Counted from the first letter of the stretch, positions 1-6,566 are shown. The stretch is DNA of 7,754 bases from JADHUC01 sp964617665 (GCA_964617665.1 CAZUAH010000629.1:1-7754), one strand, 5' to 3'. Translations and numbers: made by a program. Notes: generated by a model not told the origin, from the sequence alone.

Positions 1-992
1 TGATCGTTATCGGTGGGGCCGGAGGATTCATCGGCGGGGCGTTGGCTCGCTACTTCCGCGACCGCGGATTCACAAGGATCCGTGCAATCGACAAGAAACC
101 GCTGCCGGAGTGGTACCAGATCGTCCCGGGTGTGGAAAACTTCTGCCTCGACTTGAGCGAGGAGGAAAACTGCAAGCGGGCCTGTCAGGATGCCACAGAA
201 GTCGTCAACCTGGCGGCCGACATGGGCGGCATGGGTTTCATCGAGCGATTTCGCGTCGAATGCCTCCGCAGCATCTTGATCAACACCCACATGATCGAAG
301 CAGCGTACAACGCCGGTGTCCAGCGCTACTTCTACTCGTCTTCCGCTTGTGCGTACAATATCGATCTCCAGAAGGATCCCAACGTGCGGGCCTTGAAAGA
401 GACCGATGCCTACCCGGCGAACGCCGAGCGTGGCTACGGCTGGGAGAAGCTCGTTTCGGAGATCTTCTGCCAGGAGTACTGGGCCGAACGTGGAATGAAA
501 ACGTCGATCGCGCGCTTCCACAACGTCTATGGCCCGCACGGCACATGGGACGGTGGTCGCGAGAAGGCGCCGGCCGCTCTTTGCCGCAAGGTGATCCAGG
601 CGAAGGACGAAGGTGCCAGCGAGATTGAAATTTGGGGCGACGGCACGCAGACTCGCAGCTTCATGTACATTGACGACTGCACCAAGGGCATCGACATGAT
701 CATGCACTGCGATGATCTTATCGCCACGCCGATCAACCTGGGTTCCAGCGAACTCATTGCGATCAGCGACTTGGCAAGCCTTGCCGAGCAGTGCGGCGGA
801 GTGAAGCTGGAGCATAACCACAAGCTCGACGCTCCGCTGGGTGTCGCGGGTCGCAACAGCGACAATACGATGATCAAAGAGATCCTCGGCTGGGAGCCCG
901 ACACGCCGCTCAAAGATGGCTTGGCCAAGACTTACGCCTGGATCGAGCAGCAGTACATGGATCGCAAGGCCGGCAAGCGAACCATTAGCTGA
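1..992 (+). CDS. GDP-mannose 3,5-epimerase (GME-type extended SDR), 5' end cut by window edge
   Basis: Likely converts GDP-D-mannose to GDP-L-galactose and/or GDP-L-gulose in the cytoplasm. The frame is open from base 3 and its first visible residues, IVIGGAGGFIGG, are the Rossmann dinucleotide loop, so only the first residue or few are missing; bases 1-2 (tg) could even be the end of an ATG. The downstream in-frame TTG at 42 is not the start, because it would discard this loop. GME-specific signatures follow: AADMGGMGF, SSSACAY (candidate catalytic Cys at 348-350), YGWEK (Tyr of the YxxxK pair at 435-437), RFHNVYGPHGTW, GGREKAPAALCRK (second catalytic Lys), WGDGTQTRSF and GRNSDN. From memory, plant GME carries near-identical blocks, including the Cys and Lys that act as the epimerising acid/base pair. 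It is followed 40 bases later by a GHMP kinase on the same strand. Family assignment is strong; the exact substrate is inferred, and a related GDP-sugar such as a GDP-heptose is possible. Confidence 0.9.
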   Translation, partial: IVIGGAGGFIGGALARYFRDRGFTRIRAIDKKPLPEWYQIVPGVENFCLDLSEEENCKRACQDATEVVNLAADMGGMGFIERFRVECLRSILINTHMIEAAYNAGVQRYFYSSSACAYNIDLQKDPNVRALKETDAYPANAERGYGWEKLVSEIFCQEYWAERGMKTSIARFHNVYGPHGTWDGGREKAPAALCRKVIQAKDEGASEIEIWGDGTQTRSFMYIDDCTKGIDMIMHCDDLIATPINLGSSELIAISDLASLAEQCGGVKLEHNHKLDAPLGVAGRNSDNTMIKEILGWEPDTPLKDGLAKTYAWIEQQYMDRKAGKRTIS

Positions 993-1032
993 TGCTGTAC
1001 CGTGGAGCAATCCTCGAATCGGGTTGATCGAG

Positions 1033-1842
1033 ATGAAGCAAGAAACGGACCTTTGCATCACCGACGTTATCGGAGCGATTCCCTATCGCATGGCTTTCGC
1101 AGGTGGCTGGATTGATCAACCCTTTGTTTCCCAGCACGACCCCGCGTCGCCCGGCTCGATGGTCGTCGTCGGTCTGGAGCCGACATCCTGGTACATGGAA
1201 CGCGCGGGGATGGCCACCGGCACACGAAAGGTGGCGATCGACCTTTGGCGAGGTGCGCTCCCAGACCGAGATCCGGTGGAACTGGTCAAGGAGCTTTACG
1301 CCGAAGAGAACCGGGACAAGGTGGAACCGTCCGGTTCTCAGGACATGATCGGCCTGATTTACCCGGGCGTAAACCGCCTGGACTTCGACATCGAACACGA
1401 AGGAGGGATTTTTCCGCGGCATATCGAGTCGAACAACGATCCGGAAATCGCCCGCTGGCTGGAACAGGTGATTCACATGGTGCCCGTCGCGCCGCGACCC
1501 GACGGTTACAACCCGCTGGGCGTGAAGAACCTCGATCCAGACTGGATTCGACGGCTGGGGCAATCGGGCAAGGACTGTTACGACGCCATCCTGGCGCGGG
1601 ATGCCAAAGGCCTCGGCGCTTCGATGAACGAATGCATGGATTGTTGGGAAGCCATGTTGCCGCATGTCGTGCGACACCCGACGGTAACCGTTGACCTTGT
1701 CGGGATCATGAAGTCCTATCAGTCCAGGTATCCCGGTGCCATGTATTCTGGGTGTGGCGGCGGATACCTATACGTCGTCAGCGACGAGCCGGTGCCAGGT
1801 GGCCTGCGAGTCGAGGTTCGCTGTGCCGAGGGGAGCAAATAG
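1033..1842 (+). CDS. Compact GHMP-family sugar kinase
   Basis: A 269-residue protein that probably phosphorylates a sugar, perhaps at C1, using ATP. Three GHMP landmarks are visible. An N-terminal block, PYRMAFAGGWID (residues 17-28), matches the family's R-x-x-F-x-G-G-x-x-D motif. A middle block, SGSQDMIGLIYPGVNRLDF (100-118), resembles the GG-x-QD...GG-x-N block of heptose kinases such as HddA. A C-terminal glycine-rich block, SGCGGGYLYV (239-248), matches motif 3. The ATP loop seems to be G59-M-A-T-G-T-R, a poor match to the usual G-L-G-S-S-A, and it lies only about 30 residues after motif 1, much closer than in canonical members. The frame is open upstream to 916, but that extension overlaps the GME gene and has no family resemblance, so ATG 1033 is preferred. 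No good Shine-Dalgarno site was seen, which suggests coupling to upstream translation. The stop is one base before the next start. Superfamily fairly sure; substrate unknown. Confidence 0.78.
   Translation: MKQETDLCITDVIGAIPYRMAFAGGWIDQPFVSQHDPASPGSMVVVGLEPTSWYMERAGMATGTRKVAIDLWRGALPDRDPVELVKELYAEENRDKVEPSGSQDMIGLIYPGVNRLDFDIEHEGGIFPRHIESNNDPEIARWLEQVIHMVPVAPRPDGYNPLGVKNLDPDWIRRLGQSGKDCYDAILARDAKGLGASMNECMDCWEAMLPHVVRHPTVTVDLVGIMKSYQSRYPGAMYSGCGGGYLYVVSDEPVPGGLRVEVRCAEGSK
1828..1835 (+). promoter_or_regulatory. Shine-Dalgarno site for the tandem nucleotidyltransferase gene
   Basis: GAGGGGAG lies inside the last codons of the GHMP kinase gene, 8 bases before a GTG codon at 1844. It is the strongest ribosome binding site seen in this operon. 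It supports a GTG start rather than the in-frame upstream ATG at 1736, which lies deep inside the kinase gene. Confidence 0.7.
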
Positions 1843-1843
1843 C

Positions 1844-2668
1844 GTGAATCGTGTTATCATCAGCGGCAGCTTCGACGATCTGAAGTCCCGCCACATGCGA
1901 CTTCTGCAGGAAGCCGCGAGGCTGGGCCCCGTTCATGTGCTGCTTTGGTCCGACGACGTTGTGCAGACCCTCAAAGGCCAAGGACCGAAGTTTCCGCACG
2001 CGGAACGTCAGTATTTCGTCAAGGCAGTTCGCTATGTGGATCGGGTCACGCTTGTCGACGGTTCGATCGAGCGAGATGCCTTGCCAGCGGAATACACTGG
2101 CGAAGCGACAATCTGGGTCGCAGAAGAATCGAACGATAGCCCCGAGAAAAGGGCCTTCTGCGAGGCTCACGGCCTTGAGTACGGAGTGATCTCGAAAAGC
2201 AGCCTGATGGGCTTCCCGGAAAGCCCATCGGTCGAATCGACGACGGCGCCAACCGGGAAACAGAAGGTAATCGTGACCGGTTGTTACGACTGGTTTCATT
2301 CGGGTCACGTCCGATTTTTCGAAGAAGTTTCCGAGTTGGGAGAACTGCATGTGGTCGTGGGCCACGACGCCAACATCAAGCTGCTAAAGGGCGAAGGCCA
2401 CCCCATGTACTCGGACAACGAACGCCGATACATGGCCGGGTCGATCCGACACGTGAAGCAGGCATTCGTCTCGACGGGCAACGGATGGCTGGACGCCGAG
2501 CCGGAGATTGAACGGATCAAGCCGGACATCTACGCCGTAAACGAAGACGGCGACCGGCCGGAGAAACGAGAGTATTGCGAAGCCCACGGCATTGAGTATC
2601 AAGTGTTGAAACGGCTGCCCAAAGAAGGGTTGCCGAAAAGGCAGAGCACGGATTTGCGCGGGTTCTAA
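1844..2668 (+). CDS. Tandem-domain nucleotidyltransferase (cytidylyltransferase-like), first domain degenerate
   Basis: A 274-residue cytoplasmic protein made of two homologous HIGH-superfamily nucleotidyltransferase domains, at roughly residues 1-133 and 140-274. Domain 2 is complete in appearance: VTGCYDWFHSGH carries the HxGH motif (H152-S-G-H155), followed by LKGEGHPMY, ERRYMAGSIRHV, KPDIYAVNEDGD and a C-terminal RQSTDLRG matching the family's ST-x-x-R type signature. Domain 1 aligns along its length (SGSFDDLKSRH, LKGQGPKF, ERQYFVKAVRYV, EKRAFCEAHGLEY), but HxGH has become K14-S-R-H17, so it is probably not catalytic. Such enzymes transfer CMP or AMP to a phosphorylated alcohol or sugar; the substrate here is unknown. 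GTG 1844 is chosen because of its strong Shine-Dalgarno site and because it opens directly on the first beta strand. Only one base separates it from the kinase stop, so the two are probably translationally coupled and may act in sequence. Confidence 0.85.
   Translation: MNRVIISGSFDDLKSRHMRLLQEAARLGPVHVLLWSDDVVQTLKGQGPKFPHAERQYFVKAVRYVDRVTLVDGSIERDALPAEYTGEATIWVAEESNDSPEKRAFCEAHGLEYGVISKSSLMGFPESPSVESTTAPTGKQKVIVTGCYDWFHSGHVRFFEEVSELGELHVVVGHDANIKLLKGEGHPMYSDNERRYMAGSIRHVKQAFVSTGNGWLDAEPEIERIKPDIYAVNEDGDRPEKREYCEAHGIEYQVLKRLPKEGLPKRQSTDLRGF
2206..2229. repeat. Perfect 9-bp inverted repeat (hairpin) in the interdomain linker
   Basis: GATGGGCTT and AAGCCCATC are perfect reverse complements separated by a six-base loop (CCCGGA). 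A G-C pair and a T-G wobble could extend the stem outward. It lies inside the coding sequence, at codons for the linker between the two nucleotidyltransferase domains. No T-run follows, so it does not look like an intrinsic terminator. Any function is unproven, and chance is possible. Confidence 0.6.
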
Positions 2669-2696
2669 AGTCTTCGTTCGAGAGGCGACCACGACA

Positions 2697-3791
2697 ATGC
2701 GATACGCTGTCATCATGGCTGGCGGCTCGGGCACGCGGCTCTGGCCCATGAGCCGGCAAGAGTTGCCCAAGCAGTTGATACCGTTTATCGACGGCCGCAG
2801 TTTGCTGGAGGTCGCCTATGACAGGTTTGGCGACCTGATTCCGGTTGATCGTCGTTACGTATGCGCAGGGCAGCGACATCGCGACGAGATCCTGTCCGCA
2901 ATGCCATCGCTGGACGCGTCGAGATTTCTCGGCGAGCCGATCGGCCGTGACACGCTGAACGCGGTTGGCTTCAGCGCGGCGGTGCTGGCCGCGCGGGATC
3001 CCGACGCAGTGATCGGCGTCTTTACGGCCGATCATTTGATTCAACCAGAGGAACAATTTCAGCGAATTGTTGCGGATGGATTTTCGCTGGTTGAAAACGA
3101 ACCGAACACGCTAGTTACATTTGGCATCACGCCCACCGGCCCCGCCACGGGCTTCGGTTATCTGGAGTTGGGCAGCGTCATCGACGGCAGTGCCCGCGTT
3201 GTCGATCAGTTTCGCGAAAAGCCGCCTCTGGACGTTGCCGAGGAGTACTTCCGACTTGGCCCCGAACGGTATCTCTGGAACAGTGGGATGTTTGTGTGGC
3301 GTGCTCAAACGTTGCTCGACAGCATTCGCCGCTACGAGCCCAGCGTTTGGGAGGGTCTGATGGCGATTGCCGAGGCATGGGACACGCCGACGCAAGATGA
3401 CGTGTTGGCGAGCGTTTTTCCAGCGCTCAAGAAGACCAGCGTCGATTTTGCCGTGATGGAACCCGCCTCGCAGGATTCGTTAGTCCAAGTGGCCGCCATT
3501 CCGATGGAACTTGAATGGCTCGACGTCGGATCGTGGCCGTCTTTCGCCGAAACCCGCACGCGAGACGAAAACGGCAACGCCTTGGCTGCGGAAAACTACT
3601 TGGTTCACGAAACGAGCAATTGCCTGATCGCTTCCGATCAGCCAGATCATCTGATCGCCACGATGGGCTGCGAGGATCTGATAGTGATCCATACCGACCG
3701 AGCAACACTGGTTTGCCGGGCAGACATGGCTGAGAAGATCAAAGACGTGCAGAAAATGGTCCACGAACGATTTGGCGGCCGGTACACATAG
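2697..3791 (+). CDS. manC: Mannose-1-phosphate guanylyltransferase, short (single-domain) ManC type
   Basis: Makes GDP-mannose and pyrophosphate from mannose-1-phosphate and GTP. The 364-residue protein starts with the nucleotidyltransferase signature AGGSGTRLWPMSR (residues 8-20) and then KQLIPF (25-30). Further family blocks are EPIGRDTLNA (80-89), FTADH (109-113, with the likely metal-binding Asp112), TGFGYLE (151-157), FREKP (172-176), YLWNSGMFVW (192-201), DFAVME (250-255) and EWLDVGSW (273-280). The length fits the guanylyltransferase domain alone; the C-terminal phosphomannose isomerase domain of bifunctional ManC/AlgA proteins (about 480 residues) is absent. ATG 2697 begins directly at the first beta strand, and a GAGAGG Shine-Dalgarno-like stretch lies at 2680-2685. 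It starts 28 bases after the nucleotidyltransferase gene. Its product is the substrate of the GME at the start of the window, so the two form a GDP-mannose to GDP-L-galactose route. Confidence 0.93.
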   Translation: MRYAVIMAGGSGTRLWPMSRQELPKQLIPFIDGRSLLEVAYDRFGDLIPVDRRYVCAGQRHRDEILSAMPSLDASRFLGEPIGRDTLNAVGFSAAVLAARDPDAVIGVFTADHLIQPEEQFQRIVADGFSLVENEPNTLVTFGITPTGPATGFGYLELGSVIDGSARVVDQFREKPPLDVAEEYFRLGPERYLWNSGMFVWRAQTLLDSIRRYEPSVWEGLMAIAEAWDTPTQDDVLASVFPALKKTSVDFAVMEPASQDSLVQVAAIPMELEWLDVGSWPSFAETRTRDENGNALAAENYLVHETSNCLIASDQPDHLIATMGCEDLIVIHTDRATLVCRADMAEKIKDVQKMVHERFGGRYT

Positions 3792-3795
3792 AACC

Positions 3796-4716
3796 ATGAA
3801 CGTGTTCATCACCGGCGGTGCCGGATATCTTGGGACGACGCTGGTTCCCCTGCTGCTGGATCAAGGGCATTCGGTCGTCGTTTTCGACTGTCTCAAATAC
3901 GGCGTCGGGCCCATTCTGCCCTTCTTCCGACGTCCCGGATTCTCCTTCGTCCGCGGCGACGTTCGTGACCAGAAGTCCTTGAGCGATGCGGCTCGGGATG
4001 CCGATGCTCTGGTCCATCTGGCTGCCATTGTTGGCTACCCGGCCTGTGCTCGGTCGCCGGACGAAGCTCGGTCGGTCAACGTGGAAGGAACGCGAAACGT
4101 GGCCGCTGCGGCTGGGCGAGATCGCCCGGTTGTGTTTGCGTCGACCAGCAGCTGCTACGGAGCCGTCACGGACTCGCTGTGCACAGAGGACACGCCACTG
4201 CGGCCTTTGAGTCTCTACGGAGAAACCAAAGTCCAATCAGAAGAGATTGTCCAGTCGCAGTGCAGCGCCGCCGTATACCGAATCGCGACTGCCTACGGCC
4301 TTTCGCCTCGCCTACGATTGGACCTGTTGATCAACGACTTCGTATATCGCGCTCTGCACGAGCGTCAATTGCGCGTTTACGAAGGGCACTACCGCCGCAG
4401 CTTCATTCACGTTTACGATATTGCCCGCGCGATCGTTTTGGCATTGGACAAGTCGTCGCAAACTGTAGGACGGGTCTTCAATGTGGGCGACGAGCGGCAA
4501 AACTTCACGAAGTTGGAGATCTGTGAGACCATTGCTCACGCGATCCCCGGCATCCATGTCGAGCAATGCGACGATGGCAAGGATGCGGATCAGCGTGATT
4601 ACGCAGTGAGCTATGCCCGCATCCGCAACGAAGGATTCGAGGCGCAAATCCCCTTGGAAGACGGAATTCGAGAGTTGTGCGCCGCCTTGCGATGGATTGA
4701 CCGAAACGAACAGTAA
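3796..4716 (+). CDS. NAD(P)-dependent sugar-nucleotide epimerase/dehydratase (extended SDR)
   Basis: A 306-residue cytoplasmic enzyme expected to modify a nucleotide sugar. It begins at the Rossmann strand and carries TGGAGYLG (residues 6-13), the GxxGxxG dinucleotide loop. GDVRD (54-58), HLAAIVGYPACA (74-85), NVEGTRN (95-101), ASTSSCYG (115-122) and the catalytic Y141-G-E-T-K145 follow. The C-terminal half has the substrate-side motifs RRSFIHVYDIARAI, VFNVGDERQN and DQRDYAVSY. The AAIVG-x-PACA block and the late RDY block are typical of an uncharacterised group of bacterial epimerase-like SDRs, so the reaction (4-epimerase, reductase or dehydratase) cannot be named. The frame is open upstream to 3772, but that overlaps the ManC gene by 20 bases, so ATG 3796, four bases after the ManC stop, is preferred. 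Its Shine-Dalgarno site is weak, consistent with translational coupling. It is the last gene of the run and ends 24 bases from a convergent gene. Confidence 0.88.
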   Translation: MNVFITGGAGYLGTTLVPLLLDQGHSVVVFDCLKYGVGPILPFFRRPGFSFVRGDVRDQKSLSDAARDADALVHLAAIVGYPACARSPDEARSVNVEGTRNVAAAAGRDRPVVFASTSSCYGAVTDSLCTEDTPLRPLSLYGETKVQSEEIVQSQCSAAVYRIATAYGLSPRLRLDLLINDFVYRALHERQLRVYEGHYRRSFIHVYDIARAIVLALDKSSQTVGRVFNVGDERQNFTKLEICETIAHAIPGIHVEQCDDGKDADQRDYAVSYARIRNEGFEAQIPLEDGIRELCAALRWIDRNEQ

Positions 4717-4740
4717 TCGGCTCGCACGCCAGGGCGCGAC

Positions 4741-6258
4741 TCAAGAGACGAACAGATCCTTCGTGGCGAAACTTGGATCGCTGGTCAGGTGGACTCCGAG
4801 TCGCCGCAGGCCCGTTTCGTCGCCGGGCGTTGGGATGTGCGTCATGTGGATGTCACAGCCTCGCAATTCCTTCAGCGCGTCGACGCACAATTGGGCCATC
4901 GGATTCGCGGTGACACTGACTCCTAGCGCAAGTAGCGTCTCCTCCAAATCCAGGCTCACGCTCTTCCGGCCAAGGATGTCCGTCTTCAGCCGTGCCACCG
5001 ATTCGATGATGCTGGGCGCCAACAAATGGATATCGGCAGGGACGCCTGCCAGGCGTTTCACGGCATTGATCACGAGGCTTGATGCCGCGTGCATGAGCGG
5101 CGAGTTCTTGCCGGTAACCACGCTGCCGTCTTTCAGTTGGATTGCAGCGCCGCAATAGAAACCTTCGTTTCCTTTGCCTTGTTGCTGGGCTTCAACAGCG
5201 GCCTGCCGGGCGGGTTCGACGACCGGGCGGTTTTCGGGTTCGAGACGGAGGCCCTCCATTATCCGCTGGATCCGCTCGACAGTCCCTTCGTCTGTGAGCC
5301 CCATGGCGTACTCGGACGAGTATCGGAAGTATCGGCGGACCACTTCGGCGCGAGCGGCAGCCTGGATGGCGTCGTCGTCAACGATTCCGGCGGTTGCCTT
5401 GTTCACTCCCATATCCGTCGGCGATCGGTAGTACGGCTCGCCACCCGTAATGCGTTCGAGGATCTTCTGAAGAACGGGAAACGCATCCACATCACGGTTG
5501 TAATTGATGGCCGTCTCGCCGTGTGCCTCCAGGTGGAACGGGTCGATCAAATTGAAATCGCGCAAATCGGCCGTGGCCGCTTCGTAGGCTACGTTGACCG
5601 GATGCCTCAACGGGAGATTCCAGATCGGAAAAGTCTCGAACTTGGCGTATCCCGAATGGACGCCACGCTGGTGATCATGATAGACCTGGCTCAGGCAAGT
5701 GGCCAATTTGCCGCTACCCGGCCCGGGGCCCGTGACTACGACCAGCGGCTTGTCGGTCTCAACGTAGGGATTTGCGCCGTAGCCATCCGGGCTGACGATC
5801 CGATCGACGTTGGCCGGATAACCCTTGGTCGCACGGTGGATATAGACGGGAATGTCGCGACGGTCGAGCTTATTTTTGAACTGTATCGCCCCAGCCTGGT
5901 CGTCGAAGCGAGTGATGACGACGGCCCGCAGATCAATGCCATATTCACGGAGGTCGTCGATCAACTTCATGGCGTCGGCATCGTACGTGATGCCGAAGTC
6001 TGCTCGCATTTTCTTCTGCTCGATTGCCCCAGCGTGGATGCACAGCAGGATTTCCGCCTTTTCCTTCAGTTGGGCCAGGAGCCGCATTTTCACGTTCGGT
6101 TCGTAACCAGGCAGCACACGTGCCGCGTGGTAATCGAACAGGAGCTTTCCACCGAACTCCAGGTACAATTTGTCGTCGAAACGATCGACGCGATCGAGGA
6201 TTTCCTTCGTTTGCTCCTGCAAATACTGGTCGTTGTCAAAGCCCGTAGCATGCTGCAT
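4741..6258 (-). CDS. DUF1846 family protein
   Basis: A 505-residue protein matching the DUF1846 family along its whole length; the biochemical role is not established. Recognised blocks are LYLEFGGKLLFDYHAARVLPG (starting at residue 31), FGITYDAD (88-95), VVVTGPGPGSGKLATCLSQ (173-191), a run from GYAKFETFP (203-211) to WNLPLRHPVN (213-222), AYEAATADL (224-232), IDPFHLEAHG (238-247), NYNRDVDAFPVL (252-263) and SPTDMGVN (279-286). The stretch ending GSGK resembles a phosphate-binding loop but does not fit Walker A exactly, because Leu follows the Lys. The start is placed at the ATG at 6258 because GFDNDQYLQEQ right after it matches the family's usual N-terminus; a GGAGA site lies about 10 bases upstream. 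The 37-residue open extension to 6369 looks non-coding. It is convergent with the sugar operon and divergent from the oxidoreductase gene, so it is probably its own transcription unit. No signal peptide or membrane segment is seen. Confidence 0.92.
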   Translation of the reverse strand: MQHATGFDNDQYLQEQTKEILDRVDRFDDKLYLEFGGKLLFDYHAARVLPGYEPNVKMRLLAQLKEKAEILLCIHAGAIEQKKMRADFGITYDADAMKLIDDLREYGIDLRAVVITRFDDQAGAIQFKNKLDRRDIPVYIHRATKGYPANVDRIVSPDGYGANPYVETDKPLVVVTGPGPGSGKLATCLSQVYHDHQRGVHSGYAKFETFPIWNLPLRHPVNVAYEAATADLRDFNLIDPFHLEAHGETAINYNRDVDAFPVLQKILERITGGEPYYRSPTDMGVNKATAGIVDDDAIQAAARAEVVRRYFRYSSEYAMGLTDEGTVERIQRIMEGLRLEPENRPVVEPARQAAVEAQQQGKGNEGFYCGAAIQLKDGSVVTGKNSPLMHAASSLVINAVKRLAGVPADIHLLAPSIIESVARLKTDILGRKSVSLDLEETLLALGVSVTANPMAQLCVDALKELRGCDIHMTHIPTPGDETGLRRLGVHLTSDPSFATKDLFVS

Positions 6259-6566
6259 CGGTTCTCTATCTCCATAAGGAGCCCAGGAATGACGGATGCG
6301 GTCAACGCGGTTGTCAAGCTGTCGGCGTGGCGTTCGGTGACGGAATCCGGAAGGCCAGAATCGTAACACGTTCTGCCCGGCGTCTCCAGTGGCGAGAACT
6401 CGGGCAATTTACAGAACAACCCATGTGCTCCGTCCTGGTTGTTGGTCGGTTGCTGGACAAGTCTCTGGCCCTGTATACTACGCACCGGCAACGCCAACGC
6501 ACGACGGTGGATGACTGTGCGCGTTCCCAATATCCGTTTTCATCAGAGTGGAAAGGCAGGGCAATC
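6259..6566. other. Divergent intergenic region (308 bases)
   Basis: It separates the starts of the minus-strand DUF1846 gene and the plus-strand oxidoreductase gene, so promoters for both are expected here. Open frames cross it (N-terminal extensions of both flanking frames), but their translations have no family resemblance and each true start has its own Shine-Dalgarno site. It holds one candidate plus-strand promoter near 6450-6479. On the minus strand there is an exact TTGACA (6317-6312), but the -10 at the proper spacing (CGTCAT) is poor. No tRNA, riboswitch or long repeat was recognised. Confidence 0.6.
6450..6479 (+). promoter_or_regulatory. Candidate sigma-70-like promoter for the oxidoreductase gene
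   Basis: TATACT at 6474-6479 matches five of six bases of the TATAAT -10 box. TTGCTG at 6450-6455, 18 bases upstream, matches the first three bases of a -35 box. Transcription would begin near 6486 and leave a leader of about 80 bases before the ATG at 6567. This is a by-eye match only. Confidence 0.35.

Noticed and set aside
916..1032. N-terminal extension of the GHMP kinase frame overlapping the GME gene
   Set aside because: The extension is low-complexity, unlike the family, and would overlap the GME coding region by 77 bases; ATG 1033 fits better.
985..1677. Minus-strand open frame of 230 codons opposite the GHMP kinase
   Set aside because: No family resemblance and no Shine-Dalgarno site noticed; the plus strand carries the kinase motifs.
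4717..4740. Possible bidirectional terminator between the convergent genes
   Set aside because: The 24-base gap holds no convincing stem-loop or T-run; a small GATCC/GGATC pairing nearby lies inside the DUF1846 gene and is too weak.
6289..6317. Minus-strand promoter for DUF1846 based on an exact TTGACA
   Set aside because: The -10 candidate at 17-base spacing (CGTCAT) matches only three of six positions, so it was not called as a feature.
5089..6366. Long plus-strand open frame (425 codons) antisense to the DUF1846 gene
   Set aside because: Its translation shows no recognisable domain, whereas the minus strand matches DUF1846 along its full length. It is a shadow frame.
6327..6566. 80-residue N-terminal extension of the oxidoreductase frame
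   Set aside because: The Tat leader must be at the N-terminus, and ATG 6567 with its own Shine-Dalgarno site begins it directly.
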